Positions 11,700-24,040 of a stretch of 64,000 nt of DNA are shown one piece after another. The notes under the pieces are model-generated. The model was given only the letters and a program-made list of their open reading frames with translations. It was not told the origin of the DNA and made no database searches. The DNA is from Nematostella vectensis (taxonomy: Eukaryota; Cnidaria; Anthozoa; Actiniaria; Edwardsiidae). Numbering within the stretch: position 1 is the first letter of the stretch; each line of letters begins with the position of its first letter. The DNA is taken from NCBI RefSeq assembly GCF_932526225.1, contig NC_064035.1, positions 3,719,501-3,783,500 of the forward strand. The letters run 5' to 3'. Both the position numbers and the translations under genes were made by a program.

Positions 11700-13771
11700 C
11701 CCGGCGTAATTAATCGATGAAAATCGATCATCGGTTTGCCAATCGATAAATCGATATTAATTGATGAAATCAGCCGATTAATATCGATTGATATTGGTAA
11801 TCGAAGATTAATCCATAGTCACACAAAGATATTCCTTAATTTCATCGATTATCATCGGCTGTCATCGATTGACTACCCTGGATTTGATATTATTTTATAA
11901 CATTCTCCGGGGCCAACAAATGTTCATAATGTGAGTTTGTGTATCGAAAAATATGTTTACTGAATGACTGTCATTGCGATTGTTGATAATCATAAACGGA
12001 GCTATGATTTGTTGAAATGCTCTTTAATGTTTTGCTAATTTTGTCGACAGAGATCATAGCAGGCCGCTCGGTTCACTCATCTTACCACGCAAGCTCGGCT
12101 CCCAAATTACGCGTTTACTCCGACGCTTGTGTGTAGGGAGACTGTCGTTGCGGTTGTTGATAGTCATTAGTGGAGCTATAATTCGTTGCATTAATAGAAA
12201 TGCTCTTTAATCTTTTGCTCGTTTTGTCGACAGAGATCATAGCAGGCCACTCACTTCACTCATCATCTTGCCACCCAAGCTCTGCTCGAATTATTGCGTT
12301 TACTCCGACGCTTGTGTGCAGGAAGACATAATATAAATGGCATTTATTCTTTTATTCAAGGACCCACAAGGATCCGTCAAGGATCCGTCGAGGAAAGGGG
12401 GTGGGCCAGTGAAGCCTGGAAAAGGACCAGCGACATGTTTCATTACAGCTAATCTCTGCTATTACAATCTGTATAATCAGAGAGGCTTACAACTCTGTTG
12501 TTGCCTGTTTAAAAAAGGTATCATTAAGGGCCTTTAACAATGAACATATACTGAATAAATAATACATTTGTACTCTTTTATGTTCTTTGCTATCATTCAG
12601 ATCATATTTAATGAAAATTGATATTAACCCATTGACTCCTGGCTATTTTAGAGCTGATTTTACAAAAAACAGACTGAAAACAGATACCTTCCCTCCTATT
12701 CTGGGTTTTATACAGCCCGTCAAAGTCAAACACAGCTGCACCTAGTCAGCGGTGTCCAAGCTTTCCAACAGTGCTTTGCGGTCCCCACTTTTAATCCCTC
12801 GTCGTTGTGCTGAAGCCAGCACAAGTTGATGGTTGCTTGTATTTTTCATTAAAAATACAGCTATGAGCATATTAGGAGAGTGTCTCAGGACATCATGAAG
12901 TCTTTTGAGGCATAATTGAGTGCTTTGCTTATGGATATTTGCAAGCAAAGGTGGATTCATGATGATTTTTTCTTGTTTGGCTTTGCCCGGATGAGAAAAT
13001 AATTTTCTAATGAATCACCACAGCTCTCCTAAATGCTGTCTTTTCTGAAACCAAATTGATTCCAAAATTGTTTACACTGCTATTCTGGGTCTGTATGACC
13101 TGGAATTGATTTGTTTGGCTTCGGGGTGAAAAGACTTATAAAAAACCATCTGACTTTGGGGAGAGGAGTGTTGACTGGCCCTCCCCTCATGAATTTTTCC
13201 CTGGATCTCCCAGAATGCTTTGCAATCCGTAAAGGCATCTTTGTGGTTTTACAAGCCTTCAAGGAGTGCACATTGTGTTTTGAGGCCATGGAAGTGAACC
13301 TGGAGGATCAGAATAAAGGTATCTATTTGTGTCTAGAGCTGTGTTTGCTGATCTCTCTCCCTTGTGTGGTATTTTGAGCGTTTTATTGAGAGGGGTGATT
13401 CTGCTTTTCTTTCCTTGTTCGATTTGAAATTTGTCTAAGAACCTGTGCTGTTATTTGGCTTAAGAGGAGTTGCCAACACCTTGGTTGGATGCATATCTTC
13501 AAGACCATTTATCCCTTAGACTGACGCCTGAGTATCTTCATCTTGTTGTGTTTATTTTGCATTTATGATTTTTTTGGGGTTGTGGGTACTTCCCAAAGCC
13601 GGTACAGGCCGGTTGAGGGGTCAATGTGTTAATCCATCATGGTACCATCATCGATTACTAATCGATGAAAGGCCACAAATTTGCAGATCATCGATTAACC
13701 ATTGATTTCCAATATTAATCGATTGCTTAGCATCGATTGATATCGATTTTCATCGATTAATTACGCCGGGA
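11700..13771. mobile_element. non-autonomous DNA transposon with ATCGAT-rich terminal inverted repeats
   Basis: The left end begins cccggcgtaattaatcgatg and the right end is its reverse complement, ending at about 13770. About 150 bp at each end is dense in ATCGAT palindromes and related TCGAT words. A possible target duplication, acaatg, occurs at 11694-11699 and 13772-13777. The interior has no transposase that I can recognise, only short unsupported frames. It lies upstream of ABCB6. Confidence 0.75.
11965..12330. repeat. tandem duplication of about 175 bp inside the transposon
   Basis: Two diverged copies carry the same landmarks in the same order: a cattgcg/gttgcgg phrase followed by ttgttgata, gagctat, gtcgacagagatcatagc, and tttactccgacgcttgtgtg. 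The second copy starts near 12140. Confidence 0.8.
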
Positions 13772-15414
13772 ACAATGGTTGATGGGAACGATTGTTCTAT
13801 CCAACTGATTACTTTTTATTCTTATGCGCCAGAATAACCGAAGCTACTGGCGAGCAGAAATCTACATATGTTAATACTTTCAAAAGTTACTGAGACATTG
13901 CTTTGCTTGTATATATTTTGCCGATCAAAAGCCAACGGGCTATGCAAGCTAAGACAAACAACAGATGTGTGCTTAGTATCATAATTCGCGTTACATAACC
14001 TACAACATATTACATTTTGGACACGAAAAAATAGGTGAAAGACACTAATAAATAAAACAACTACATCCGACGCGAGAAAAACTTTATGTGGCCTTTTGTT
14101 TGACGTTACCTTACAAGATAACCCTGATTAGCAAGCATGCGAAACTAGTCCGCAAATTTTGTTTGACGTCTGTCTTATGTACGTGCCTTTTTTTTAGCGC
14201 TTTTAGTTATTTCTTCCAGTCGGAGAAAACATATGATGCTTCAGCATATATTTACCTTTACCAGATATCCCGTCTTTACAGTGTTTTGTTGTTTCTGCTT
14301 TTTATATAATTAAAATTCCGTCAAATCAAAGAGAACGTCTGTGTCACCCCGAATAATACACACACAGAATGAGTAAGCGCTTCACGCTTTGGTGGACTGT
14401 GATCTACCGGTCCCAGATTCCACAGGCAGACCAGACAAACTAGACTCTCCATTATCAAATAACAATAACCTATTTTCTCTGCTTCCCACTGTCTTAAAGT
14501 AAAACAATTACCTAAAATAAGCCCAAAAATTCAAACGTCTATCAATAGTTACGGGGATCTTTTGGAGGAGTCATCAGCAAAAGTTCGGATAGTTTACAAC
14601 TGTCGCCCTACCCCCTCCCCGAGAGTGAATTTAATCACCCCCACGCCGTTTTGGCTTCGTTTCTTCTGTGATGCTTTGTCTTGTTGGAAAATTGCGTTAC
14701 AATCCAAAGGAAAAGTAAAGAAAGATTGCTGTATAAGTTATGCTGGTAAGTTATTTTTCAAGTAAGTTTCTAATGGGAGACAAATGAATGGCGAACGACT
14801 TCTGACTAATATTTCCCGCCATCGATGTTTTCAAAATGGAGGCAAAGCGCTTGTACTTCATGTATGCTGATTTATTTTGGTAATACTTGATAAATGTGAA
14901 GTTTTGATTGCGTAAACTCGTATTCCTGTTGTTCTTAGGGCTAAAATATCGGTTTTAAGTGCAAAAATTTCTTATAGGTTTCGAAACTAACGCAGAGACT
15001 CATTTGGACGATATGATAGTTGACTGATGCTTGCTTTGATGCTTGGGGCTAGTTTACCATTCTCATTCTTCAATCATTCCTCCGGTATGCGAAAGTATTA
15101 AGAATACCATTTCACTCATGCAAGTATGTGAGGAAATATTTAAGTATTAAGGGCATATTACGTTCTGCTTATGCATGTGTTTTTTTGTGTGTTTAATCTG
15201 GTTTCAATAAAGTGGACGGTTGGCGCTGGTTAATTCCTGCCATTGCACCCAAAACAATATACACTTAAAGCCTGGTTTCCATTTAGCCGTAATAGTTGTA
15301 AGGGTGTCATAAAAGTTGTCTGCTAAAAATGTCTCACTACACTTAAGACTATATGGAAACACTTGATGGGATGACCCTTACGACAGATAAACTGAAGTGA
15401 TGAAAGATTACACA
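13772..15414. other. intergenic region without a recognised gene
   Basis: Short frames exist (for example at 14088-14309 and 14562-14765 on the plus strand) but have no family resemblance, no neighbouring splice partners and no coding bias that I can see. A small inverted repeat around 15270-15390 (ggtttccatttagccgtaa and a diverged complement) looks like another foldback remnant. Confidence 0.6.
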
Positions 15415-16309
15415 AGGGAGTGTTCATTAAATACACCAAGGGGGGGAGGGAAGATATTGAGGGAAGGGGGGGGCTCCTAAAATTTTTAACTACCAAAGGG
15501 AGGGCTCCGAAAAAAAAGGTCCTTCAAAGGGGGGCTCTGATTTTTTTAGAGGCCGGACTTCTCAACTTTATAATTTTACTGATATGATCTAGTTTGTGGG
15601 ACAAATACAGATTACATAATAAACCAAATGACCAATGTATTTAATACTTTTGTCTTTATAAACCATAATATCGATACTTACAGCTTTCAGTACATAACAG
15701 TTGGATTTACCGATACAGTTTATTATCAGTTAACAGAAACAAATGGAAAAAACACTTCTTAACATTGGTGGATCCATGGGTGGAGCATGAAAATCCACAA
15801 AATGATGTACATATAATGTTTTATACATAGGACATTATCCCTTTTTATACAGAAAAATATCCTTAACAAAAACAAATAATATATAAAGTTCACTTCTCCA
15901 CAGGCATCCTTAGATGCAGAAAATGTGACTTTTTTTGGGGGGGGGGGGTGGGTGATTTTGAAAAAAAAATTCCTGCAACCCAACCTTGCACCAATTTACA
16001 TGCAAAAAAACAATGAAATTATTAAGGCCAAAACACGAAAGTTGTGAGGAAGAAATGTCAGACTCTGAAATGATAATGAACTGAAATGATGATTAACTGA
16101 AATAATGATAAACTTGACTGGATCATCAACTTGGAGAAGGATGGCAACTTCGCAGTATTCCTTTTCCAGATTTTTTAAAATACACTCTTGTTTCTTGTGT
16201 TAGTAAAGGGAGGGCTCCGAAAGTCTTGGGGTTCTGAAAGGGGGGCACCGAAAAAAATATTTACAATGGAGGGCCCCCCTTCCCCCCTCAGTGTATTAAA
16301 CACACCCTG
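15415..16309. mobile_element. non-autonomous terminal-inverted-repeat element, about 0.9 kb
   Basis: The left end reads agggagtgttcattaaatac followed by a G-rich run. The right end is its diverged reverse complement (a C-rich run, then gtgtattaaacacaccct). Both subterminal regions repeat the phrase agggagggctccgaaa. No coding sequence was recognised inside. Confidence 0.65.
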
Positions 16310-16618
16310 AATATTCTTATTCTTACTGCTTGTGATCATGAAAAAATGAATGAGCCATGCAACTTAATTTCCTGCAACAAAAAAAAACGAGCTATGAGAC
16401 TATAGTGAAATGTGACTTAGTTTCTAGATTATTCTTTTTTTTTAATTGTTTCATCCCAATAGGAAATAGGAGATAATTAGCCAATCATGCTCTTACTACA
16501 TGGTTTCACTACTTAAGGTGTGTGATCATGATTATTATCTGACGATACTACTGTAGTAGTATCAGAAAATGCCAGGCACATAAATTTTACTTGAATGCCA
16601 TAGCAGGTCCCAACAAAT

Positions 16619-19600
16619 ATGTTGGGATTTTTATTAGGGTTCACAAGATGTTTATATTTTTTTATCGTAGGTGACTTCATCATGATGCCATCATCTGATC
16701 AGCTCATTCTGGTTGTAATCATCATCACCTTTAGCGTGCCGCATAGTCAAAGTATAAACCTCAGTGATGAAGCTTTAAAACTAGTCCAGGAAATCATAAG
16801 CGATTTCAACAACAACCCAACTGATGGAAAATTCGATAGTGTGATTGTTCTACCATCCGGAAAGTCAGCTATCCTTCCAAAAGTTTTTATATGGTGTCCT
16901 GTCCAACACTTCAACCTGCCGCTAGTTTGCCCGGTACACAAGATCCCATTCTTTGTCTCCCCCTTTGGAAAAGCCAGTAAAGCAAATCTTAGAATGGTTT
17001 ATGATATTGGTGGTAACGTGGTTGTTGTGCAGTCTGTTTATAGGTGTCCAAAACCTTTTGGATCTCTCAAGATGCACAAGTATCTATCTGCAGCTCCGGA
17101 AGTACTGGAAACTCTTGCGCCAGAAATTGTATTAAGGCTGCCACTTTCCTTACACCATAAGAGCGGATTTTCTAGTGCATTAATAGACTACTTGATTGTG
17201 CACATTTGCCAAGGTCAAACTATGCAAGAGATAGCAGAAGGAATAGGTTCCTTGCACTTTAGGGAATTTGTCCGAAGAAGTGCCATTGTAATCGGAGAAG
17301 TATTAGATAATTTCCACACTAACCCGTTGTACTCATTCCCGAGTAATGACAAACTTATGCACGTCTTCTTGTGGTATTTTCGCCAAAAGAAGGCTTCGTA
17401 CAGAGCCCATACAGAAACTCTCAGCGGAACAACTATTGTCTGTGACAGCTCGTTCTCTCTCGGCAAGAGAGTCACCATCAAGGGTCCTGACGACAAGACG
17501 ACGGACGGTTCAGAGATGAGCTTTGATGGGATGTTCATAGCCCTTAATGAGCAAGGGCAAATAATCGAGTGGAAGTTAGACAAGTTCATGCCTTTCGAAC
17601 ACAAGTTACAGGCATTAAAGCAGGTCAAAGAACGTCTTGAGAAACGTGGAAATGAAATATCCATTATCTTAGACCCGAACTGTTGTCAAAGTCGAACAAA
17701 GTACAACGCTCTTTTTCCAGACGTTCAGATCAAGATGGGTATCGTGCACGCCCTACAGAAAGTTGCCAAGTGTCTACCTAAGGAACACCCCGACACACTG
17801 GTATTCCTGCACAAGTTCAACCAGATCTTTAATGAAGACTCTGTAAACAATGCCCGAAGTGAACCTACCCCGTCACCAGATGTAATAGAGGCGAATCTCA
17901 ACGTCCTACTTCATAATTTGAAAGGAACACTTTCTGAGGAATTACGCCACGTGCTAGACGACTTGCGATTACATATTCGATTGGGTTGCCTATCTGGGGT
18001 ACCCGCAGGAGAGGGTACCGAAAAGATCGAGAACTTGCACCGGTTTATGCAAAAGTCATATCTGTCCAATTTGACTGTCATAACTCCAGAAATGGCAATA
18101 GCCGTTCTAACCTGTCTGTTTTATACATGGAACTCTAAGAAGTCTATCCAGAGCTTTTACAAAGGTAAAGGCCACAAACCGTTACCATTAGTGCCTGTGG
18201 AAGAGTTCGAAGTGATCTCCAGTAAAAAGTCTCAAGCTACGCCGCTTGACGAAGAGGAGAAAGACAAGAATAAGGCGGAAATGGTTATACAGACAACCGA
18301 TGGGGGCCCTGACTCACCCGTGCTTGTGATAACAGCCGATGTAATCAAATACATGATTTCAAGGCTGATCCACATTGGAGAACTCGTGCAAATGATCCGA
18401 TACAAGTTCAAGAACAAAGCGTTTGAAGTTGTCAACTTCCCAATCTTTTCATCTCATCGCTGCCATACAGTAGAGTTAAATGCGAATCCTCCAGACAGCC
18501 CCGAGAAAGAGAAGAACGCAAGCACTCTCAGACAAAATCTATTAGACTTCGGTCTGGAGATTGACAAAGTCCCAGGTGATGGAAACTGTTTGTTTGGGAG
18601 TCTTGTTCTTCAGGTGAGTAAGGCGTCCCAGTCTTGTGCCGATCTTTCCAATCACTTGAAGAGTATTGGACTAGGAAAGGCCCTTGAAGACGACGTTAAA
18701 AGGCTCAGAGAAGCATGCGTCCAGGAGTTGCATACTAACTTGACTACATACAAGGAATGGATAGGAATTGGCGACAAGGAGCTCAAAGGTGAACTGGAAA
18801 AGTTTAAGGCTGACGGATTCTTCGCAAGTGACATCGGTGATCTCTGTATCAAGGCGTGCGTCAATGTATTGCAAGTGCCGGTGATAGTGGTGACGTCATT
18901 ACCCAACTCTCCATATTACCCATTTCTCCCCGTCAAGTTCACCACAGCTCACCCAGTGTACGTGGCGTTTAACCATAGCTCACCTGGCCATTACGATGGG
19001 ACAAAAGGTACGGAATCTGAATCTTATTTTAATCCGTTTTTGACTGGTTTTGATATAAGTGTTTAAAGGCAAGACCAAAAAGTCATCACCTCTGCTAGAT
19101 CTAGGATGCCCAAACTTACTGAAAACTAACGGAATGTGAAAACTTATCCGTTAGATAAAGAACATACCTTAATTGCTCGAATAAGCCCCACCCCGGAATA
19201 AGCGCCTTATATGTCTAAGAGGAAAAATATTAAGAAGCGCCTCGCCTAAATGTGTTGTACTTAAAATGAGGAGGACTGTAGGTTAGAAGGAGAGTAATGA
19301 CAACTGGCACTACTACCCTCCACACCATTCTGTTAAGGTTTTGGGAGGTTGTGGGCGACTACGAAACAGGAATAAAACTGTACTTTGTCTGTCTTTTTTT
19401 TTGCCGAAATATATTCCGTTCTTCAGCTTTAAATCAAGCACTACTCCCGGAACGCCTGCACTCTTCCATTATATTTAATATAGAAATGTGTGCCTATGAA
19501 GCTAAGCTACATGTTGCGTCGTTATAAGTTTTAATTCTTTAGATAACCTTTTAAAACCTTACAAGGGTTTTATGTGTTATAGAGCACCAGTATGGAATCC

Positions 19601-20301
19601 CTGGCCAGCAAAGAAAAAAGTGTAACTGCGGGAAGAACGCTGGCTCCAACAGTCCAGTTTGTGCGGTGGGAGAGCTGTCCCACTGCCCGTGCGCGAAAGC
19701 TGGTCTCAAGTGCCTCCCGTTTTGCCGCTGCTCAAAGCTTCTCTGCTCTAACAAGGCCCAAGCCGAAGACGTTAGCTGCTCGTGTGGTATCACGTCCGGT
19801 TCAAAGAAGGATTTCGTAGCCTGCTCCAAGACCGCCACTAGAGGTCGCTGTCCATGCATTAAAGCAGGCTTCCCCTGCACATCAAAGTGCGCGTGTGGGA
19901 GTTGTGGAAACGACAAACCCGTTGATGAAACAGTGGAAGAACCAGAAGAGCCAGCGGATCCGTCTGCCGCGTCACCCGCAAGAAAACGCCGCAAGCGTAG
20001 CTCATTTGCGCTAGGTGCATGGGGAGGCAAGACGGATACTGCCTTGAAGTCTGAGAATTCTGTCCCAGGGTCGGATTCTTGGACCGATCTGGAAGTCATC
20101 TGCATCATGGTATGTCGGGAAGTGTTGGAGGGCTGTAAAGTGGAGGCGAGCGTGCATAATATAAGCCAGATTTACCGCTACCTGGCCAGCTCCCCAAACC
20201 TGGAAACGCTTGGTTTGAAAATCACAACTAAAGATGACACCCAGATCCTGGCAAAACTACTCACCTTGCAAGCTGGTCAACAAATCGTTGACCTTCTCTG
20301 A
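16619..20301 (+). CDS. DDE transposase-like / OTU protease / CXC Cys-rich fusion protein
   Basis: Exon 1 is 16619-19007 and exon 2 is 19583-20301, joined at donor aaaag/gtacgg and acceptor ttatag/agcac in matching phase, giving about 1035 residues. The start is uncertain: an ATG at 16619 lies upstream of a possible acceptor at about 16670, and M22-M23 are alternatives. Residues about 270-470 hold a DDE-like triad (D276 in IVCDSSFS, D352 in ILDPNCC, E468 in GTEKIENLHR), the pattern of a transposase-derived family common in cnidarian genomes. Residues about 640-800 are an OTU cysteine protease (C657 in GDGNCLFGS, H791 in HYDGT). Exon 2 adds clustered Cys motifs (KKCNCGKNAG, HCPCAKAGLKC, CPCIKAGFPC, CACGSCGN) like a tesmin/CXC DNA-binding domain, then a basic KRRKR stretch and an acidic-to-neutral tail. 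If exon 1 is not spliced, it ends at a stop at 19066. It may be an active transposon protein or a domesticated one; no flanking inverted repeats were found. Confidence 0.8.
19067..19582 (+). other. intron of the OTU-CXC gene
   Basis: AT-rich sequence between the last OTU codons and the Cys-rich exon. It contains no recognised gene. The intron itself would start at 19008. Confidence 0.6.
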
Positions 20302-20545
20302 TTCATTTGGTGATTGATGCCAGTGCGTGCTAACGGGTGAACAAAACGTTGGCCTTCTCTGATTCATTTTGTTGATTGAAACAGTGATTGATGTCAGTGC
20401 GTGCTAGCTGATGGACAAATTGTTGGCCTTCTCTGATTCATTTTGTCGATTTGAACAGTGATTGATGTCAGTGCGTGCTAGCTGATGGACAAATTGTTGG
20501 CCTTCTCTGATTCATTCAGTTGATTTGAGCAAGTGAACAAATCGT
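20270..20545 (+). repeat. tandem copies derived from the stop-codon region of the CXC gene
   Basis: The last codons and stop of the gene (gttgaccttctctgattcat) recur as gttggccttctctgattcat three times downstream. The copies lie in units of about 75-90 bp that also contain tgatgtcagtgcgtgctagc. The copies lie in the predicted 3' UTR. Confidence 0.85.
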
Positions 20546-20799
20546 TTACATTATCTGATTAATTTATCGGAGCAAGTTCTTTAAGGCTTGGGAGCTGTTA
20601 ACTAGGGAAATTGCAAACAAGCCTTGCCAATACGATATTTGTGATATTTTTTTAATTATTTGACGGTTGGTGTTCATATTACGAAGAGCTGTAACTATTG
20701 ATTAGACAATCACCTGAACTAGTTGATTCTATGAAGTCACTCTTATTTACTCCCCGTGTTTTCTGTGCGGTCAAGTATTTTTTTTTGAAGACCAAGTAA

Positions 20800-20935
20800 G
20801 GGGCTTAGCCAGAGCAGATCCCAGGACTCTTCCAATTGTCGTATAATAGGACCGTTTTTCCTCTTTTAGAAAGTATTGTCTTTCTGTAGAATGGAAGTCC
20901 CTGTACTAAGCCCCCTGGCTAAGCCCCTACGCTAT
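20800..20935. repeat. imperfect foldback with aggggcttagcc ends
   Basis: Aggggcttagcc near 20806 and its complement ggctaagcccct near 20920 bracket about 100 bp; the arms extend further with mismatches. It sits between the two convergent genes. Confidence 0.55.
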
Positions 20936-21082
20936 AGCAAAGCATCCGTTCATCCATTACACACATGCACAAAAAGCATTTTACACTCACCCTTTATAGG
21001 TATTCTTATAGGTTTATTGTGTAGCATCTTTATTAAACGTGTCTTTTTAGAACAGCCGTAGTAAATCCTTACCCTAAACCTC

Positions 21083-21997
21083 TCAGACAAGTGTCTCTCT
21101 GTCCGGATCAAAGAATAATCCAGGGGCAGCCATTGCTCGTCCAACCAACAACAACATGCTGTCTTCCTCGGCCATTTCAATAGGTTTCGTGTATTGACAT
21201 GTCTCTGCTTCTACGTGAGCCCCAGCAGTAATCAACGCCGCTGCACAGCGGACATGCCCATGGTAGACAGCATCATGGAGTGGTGTCCATCCTTGTATGT
21301 CCTTTACATTCACGTCAACATTTTGAGACAGCAGTAGATTCAGGCAGCGGTATGATCCTTCAATTGCTGCGCGATGAAGCGGTGTTATGCCGAGGTGGTT
21401 TTCTACTGTCAAATCCATGCACGGATTTTTTCTCAACATCTCACAGACTTCGTCTACGTCGTCGCGCGCGATTGCATCCAACAGCGAGAATTTGACGTCG
21501 AACTCCACAGTTTTGTCATCTTTATCGCCCTCACTCATATGCGTTACGACTCTCTCCTCTTTCGGAAAATCCACAAACTGCTCTCTATGTGATTGATGTG
21601 ACCCACCCGAGGCTGATATACTTCTTCTATAAGGTCGACCATTCGTATTAATCACCTTTTCTCGCTTTGCAAGGTCTGAATCGTCTGACTTTCGTCTTCT
21701 AACTCCAGCTGTTCTTGCTAAAAGCGCTTGCATTTCTCTTTTCCGCCTTCTTTTGATGACTTCTAGGGGTAGCGAATAACTGAAGGCTCTGTTCCTTCCT
21801 GGCTTAGCTATGATAGTTTGCTGGCTCTCGTCGTTGTTGTTTGGTAGCGTGAGAAACGTATCGCTTGTGCTTCGGCGTCTGTCGCTCTTTGGCGATCTAA
21901 ATCCGCCATCACCACTCTGTAACTGGGATACTGTGTTAGCCCGCCTCCTAGCCAGCTCACTAGAAAAGATACTGTCTTCCATAAGATTCCCAATCAC
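21083..21997 (-). CDS. ankyrin-repeat protein with PP1-docking motif (PPP1R27-like)
   Basis: A single open frame of 304 residues with ATG at 21997 (a second ATG at residue 6). The N-terminal half is basic and Ser/Arg-rich, with several RRxS-type phosphorylation sites (RRRKSDDSD, RRSISAS), and is predicted disordered. KTVEF followed by DVKF fits the RVxF consensus for binding protein phosphatase 1. It directly precedes three ankyrin-type repeats (LGITPLHRAAIEGS, GWTPLHDAVYHGH and flanking half repeats). Motif plus ankyrin order matches PPP1R27 and, more loosely, PPP1R16/MYPT proteins. The long N-terminal extension is unlike PPP1R27, so a targeting subunit for PP1 is the best inference. It is convergent with the OTU gene and divergent from the FERM gene. 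No introns are needed. Confidence 0.8.
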   Translation of the reverse strand: MIGNLMEDSIFSSELARRRANTVSQLQSGDGGFRSPKSDRRRSTSDTFLTLPNNNDESQQTIIAKPGRNRAFSYSLPLEVIKRRRKREMQALLARTAGVRRRKSDDSDLAKREKVINTNGRPYRRSISASGGSHQSHREQFVDFPKEERVVTHMSEGDKDDKTVEFDVKFSLLDAIARDDVDEVCEMLRKNPCMDLTVENHLGITPLHRAAIEGSYRCLNLLLSQNVDVNVKDIQGWTPLHDAVYHGHVRCAAALITAGAHVEAETCQYTKPIEMAEEDSMLLLVGRAMAAPGLFFDPDRETLV

Positions 21998-24040
21998 GTT
22001 TTCAACACAAACTATTTTAGTTTACAAGTGTCTTACTGTTTAATGACTAAAATTCAGCGCACCACTGACTGTCCAAGCTTGTCAACTAGCATCGAGATAG
22101 GCCACATTTAATAAAATCTGTCGATAATTCCGCCCTTTGAAGTTCTTTTATAACTCTGTGGCTTTTTTCATTCTGCTCAGATAAAGTCAACCTCCATAAA
22201 TCAGCACTTTGCCTGTGCCAACTGTTTGTTCCTTGTAAAGCCGTCTATTGTTTAGAGTATTAGCAACTGGCCTTTAGGGACTATTTAATTGCTGGGAAAG
22301 AGTGCAACTTAATTAAGAACTTGATAACTGCTAATTCATTATTTTGCAATGTTGATTAGGTTTGAACACGATTTAGATCATAATAGATAGTTCGATATCA
22401 ATGAAACAATCAAGAACATTAACTAACGTAAGTACATTTTATTGTGCGGGTGTTAACAAGGTACATAAGAAAGGCCAAACATTTGACTCGGCGTAAGCAA
22501 AGAAATTCACTCAAAATTCGTGGCTTTGATCTTTGCGGGATGCATGCCAACATGGCTGCAGACCATGCGAATACTTTTCTGGTCAAATGTCAAATCGAAA
22601 ACGCAGGGATTCTATTATAGCTTCGTGACAAGCTTACAAAACTGGGGTATTGGACCATGATGAAATAACATATTTTGAAAAAATGTCGACGATTACCATC
22701 ACCCTTTTTCTCCTGGAAGGGGGGGGGGGGGGGAGGGGGTCTGGCGGCGAAAAGGAGGTAACTCAGAGCCACTTCTTTCGTAATCCCGAGTTTTTTTTTT
22801 ACTACAAATTAGTTAACAGCTTATTGTTGACATTTCTTTAAGCAGTTATTAAAACCCCAAACAGTTGTTTGTTTTCATTCTTTCTTTTTATGGAGCTCGG
22901 TGATCCTAGATACTAATCCCTCAGATACTAATCAGATACTAATGCCGTGGTTAGACTAGTGCTTTCAACCTAGGCTCGGTAAATGGGCTGAGGTTGAAAT
23001 TTTACGTGTGTAACCGCGACCGAAACCTCAGTAGATATCATCGAGAACAAAGGAAATTCTACTGCAGTAGAGTTCCGGCGAACCATCCTACGACCCTTGC
23101 ATGGCCTTTAACTAAGGTTGCAGTAATTAGCGCTGACAGATATAAAAGTGTAACGGTGTTGAATTGCGTGTTTTGCTCAAAACCTAGTCACTTTTCGTAA
23201 CGATAAGTCGAATTATGATGTTAATTATAGTGTGGCTTTTAGTTTCATTCCCGATAACGAGTTTTAAGCTCTAAATGGTCTGTTTGAATTTTTCACGCTA
23301 GGGATGACTGAAATCCGTTAAATAGCAGAAAAATCGCTGTAAAAAAATATGTTGACGTATTTCCAGCCGTACTCTCTAATTTTATGCAGAAAATTGGTAA
23401 TTTAGAATATTTTTTATCAACAATAATCCCCCCTTGCTATTAGTTTCTTTTTAGTTTTTTTTTATTAGTATCTGTTTAGTGTCTAAGAAATTTTAGCATC
23501 TAGGATCACCGCGGTGCTCATATCAATCATTCTTCTTTAGAAAACTGTCGCGTTTTTCTAGCTCTCTTGGACAACTCTTTAGCGCTTTACATATACCATA
23601 TTTGGGAGCCCGCTTCAATCTAATAGGCACAGGACCTTAACGTTTTATAATATCACAGGTCTCCCGCGCACTCGCCCGCACGCCCCTGTTCACGATTAGT
23701 TGACGGTGCGCGGAAAAAAAAAGGAACAAAAAGTAGGGCAGCCATCTTTGAAACATAACAGTGAAGTTTCAAATATCTCAAACTAAGAAAATTATGATAT
23801 CCGCCGGAAAATGTCACCAGTCACCACTCCCATCCCTACTTTCGTTTCCGGAAATTTCCCGAACCCCAAATTACCTAATCCCGAACAATACCGACGACAA
23901 TGTCGAAGAATCTTAGGAATCTTGGTGAAATTTTGACGAGATGAGGTCAGTTTGGCGGTTAGACGGAACCTAACCCGGTAAAAATTACGGCCATTTTGTA
24001 AAATTTATACATTTCAAAGGGTCTAGACTGTTGATGAACA
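21998..24040. other. 2-kb divergent intergenic region
   Basis: This lies between the starts of the ankyrin gene (-) and the FERM gene (+) and so is the candidate promoter region for both. It is AT-rich and has a G-run at about 22719-22738. Short frames at 22590-23200 show no family resemblance. No tRNA or other RNA gene was recognised. Confidence 0.6.

Noticed and set aside
11700-13771. Helitron
   Set aside because: The ends are inverted repeats with a possible target duplication, which Helitrons lack.
19551-20108. Minus-strand frame of 185 residues
   Set aside because: Antisense shadow of the Cys-rich exon 2 of the OTU gene.
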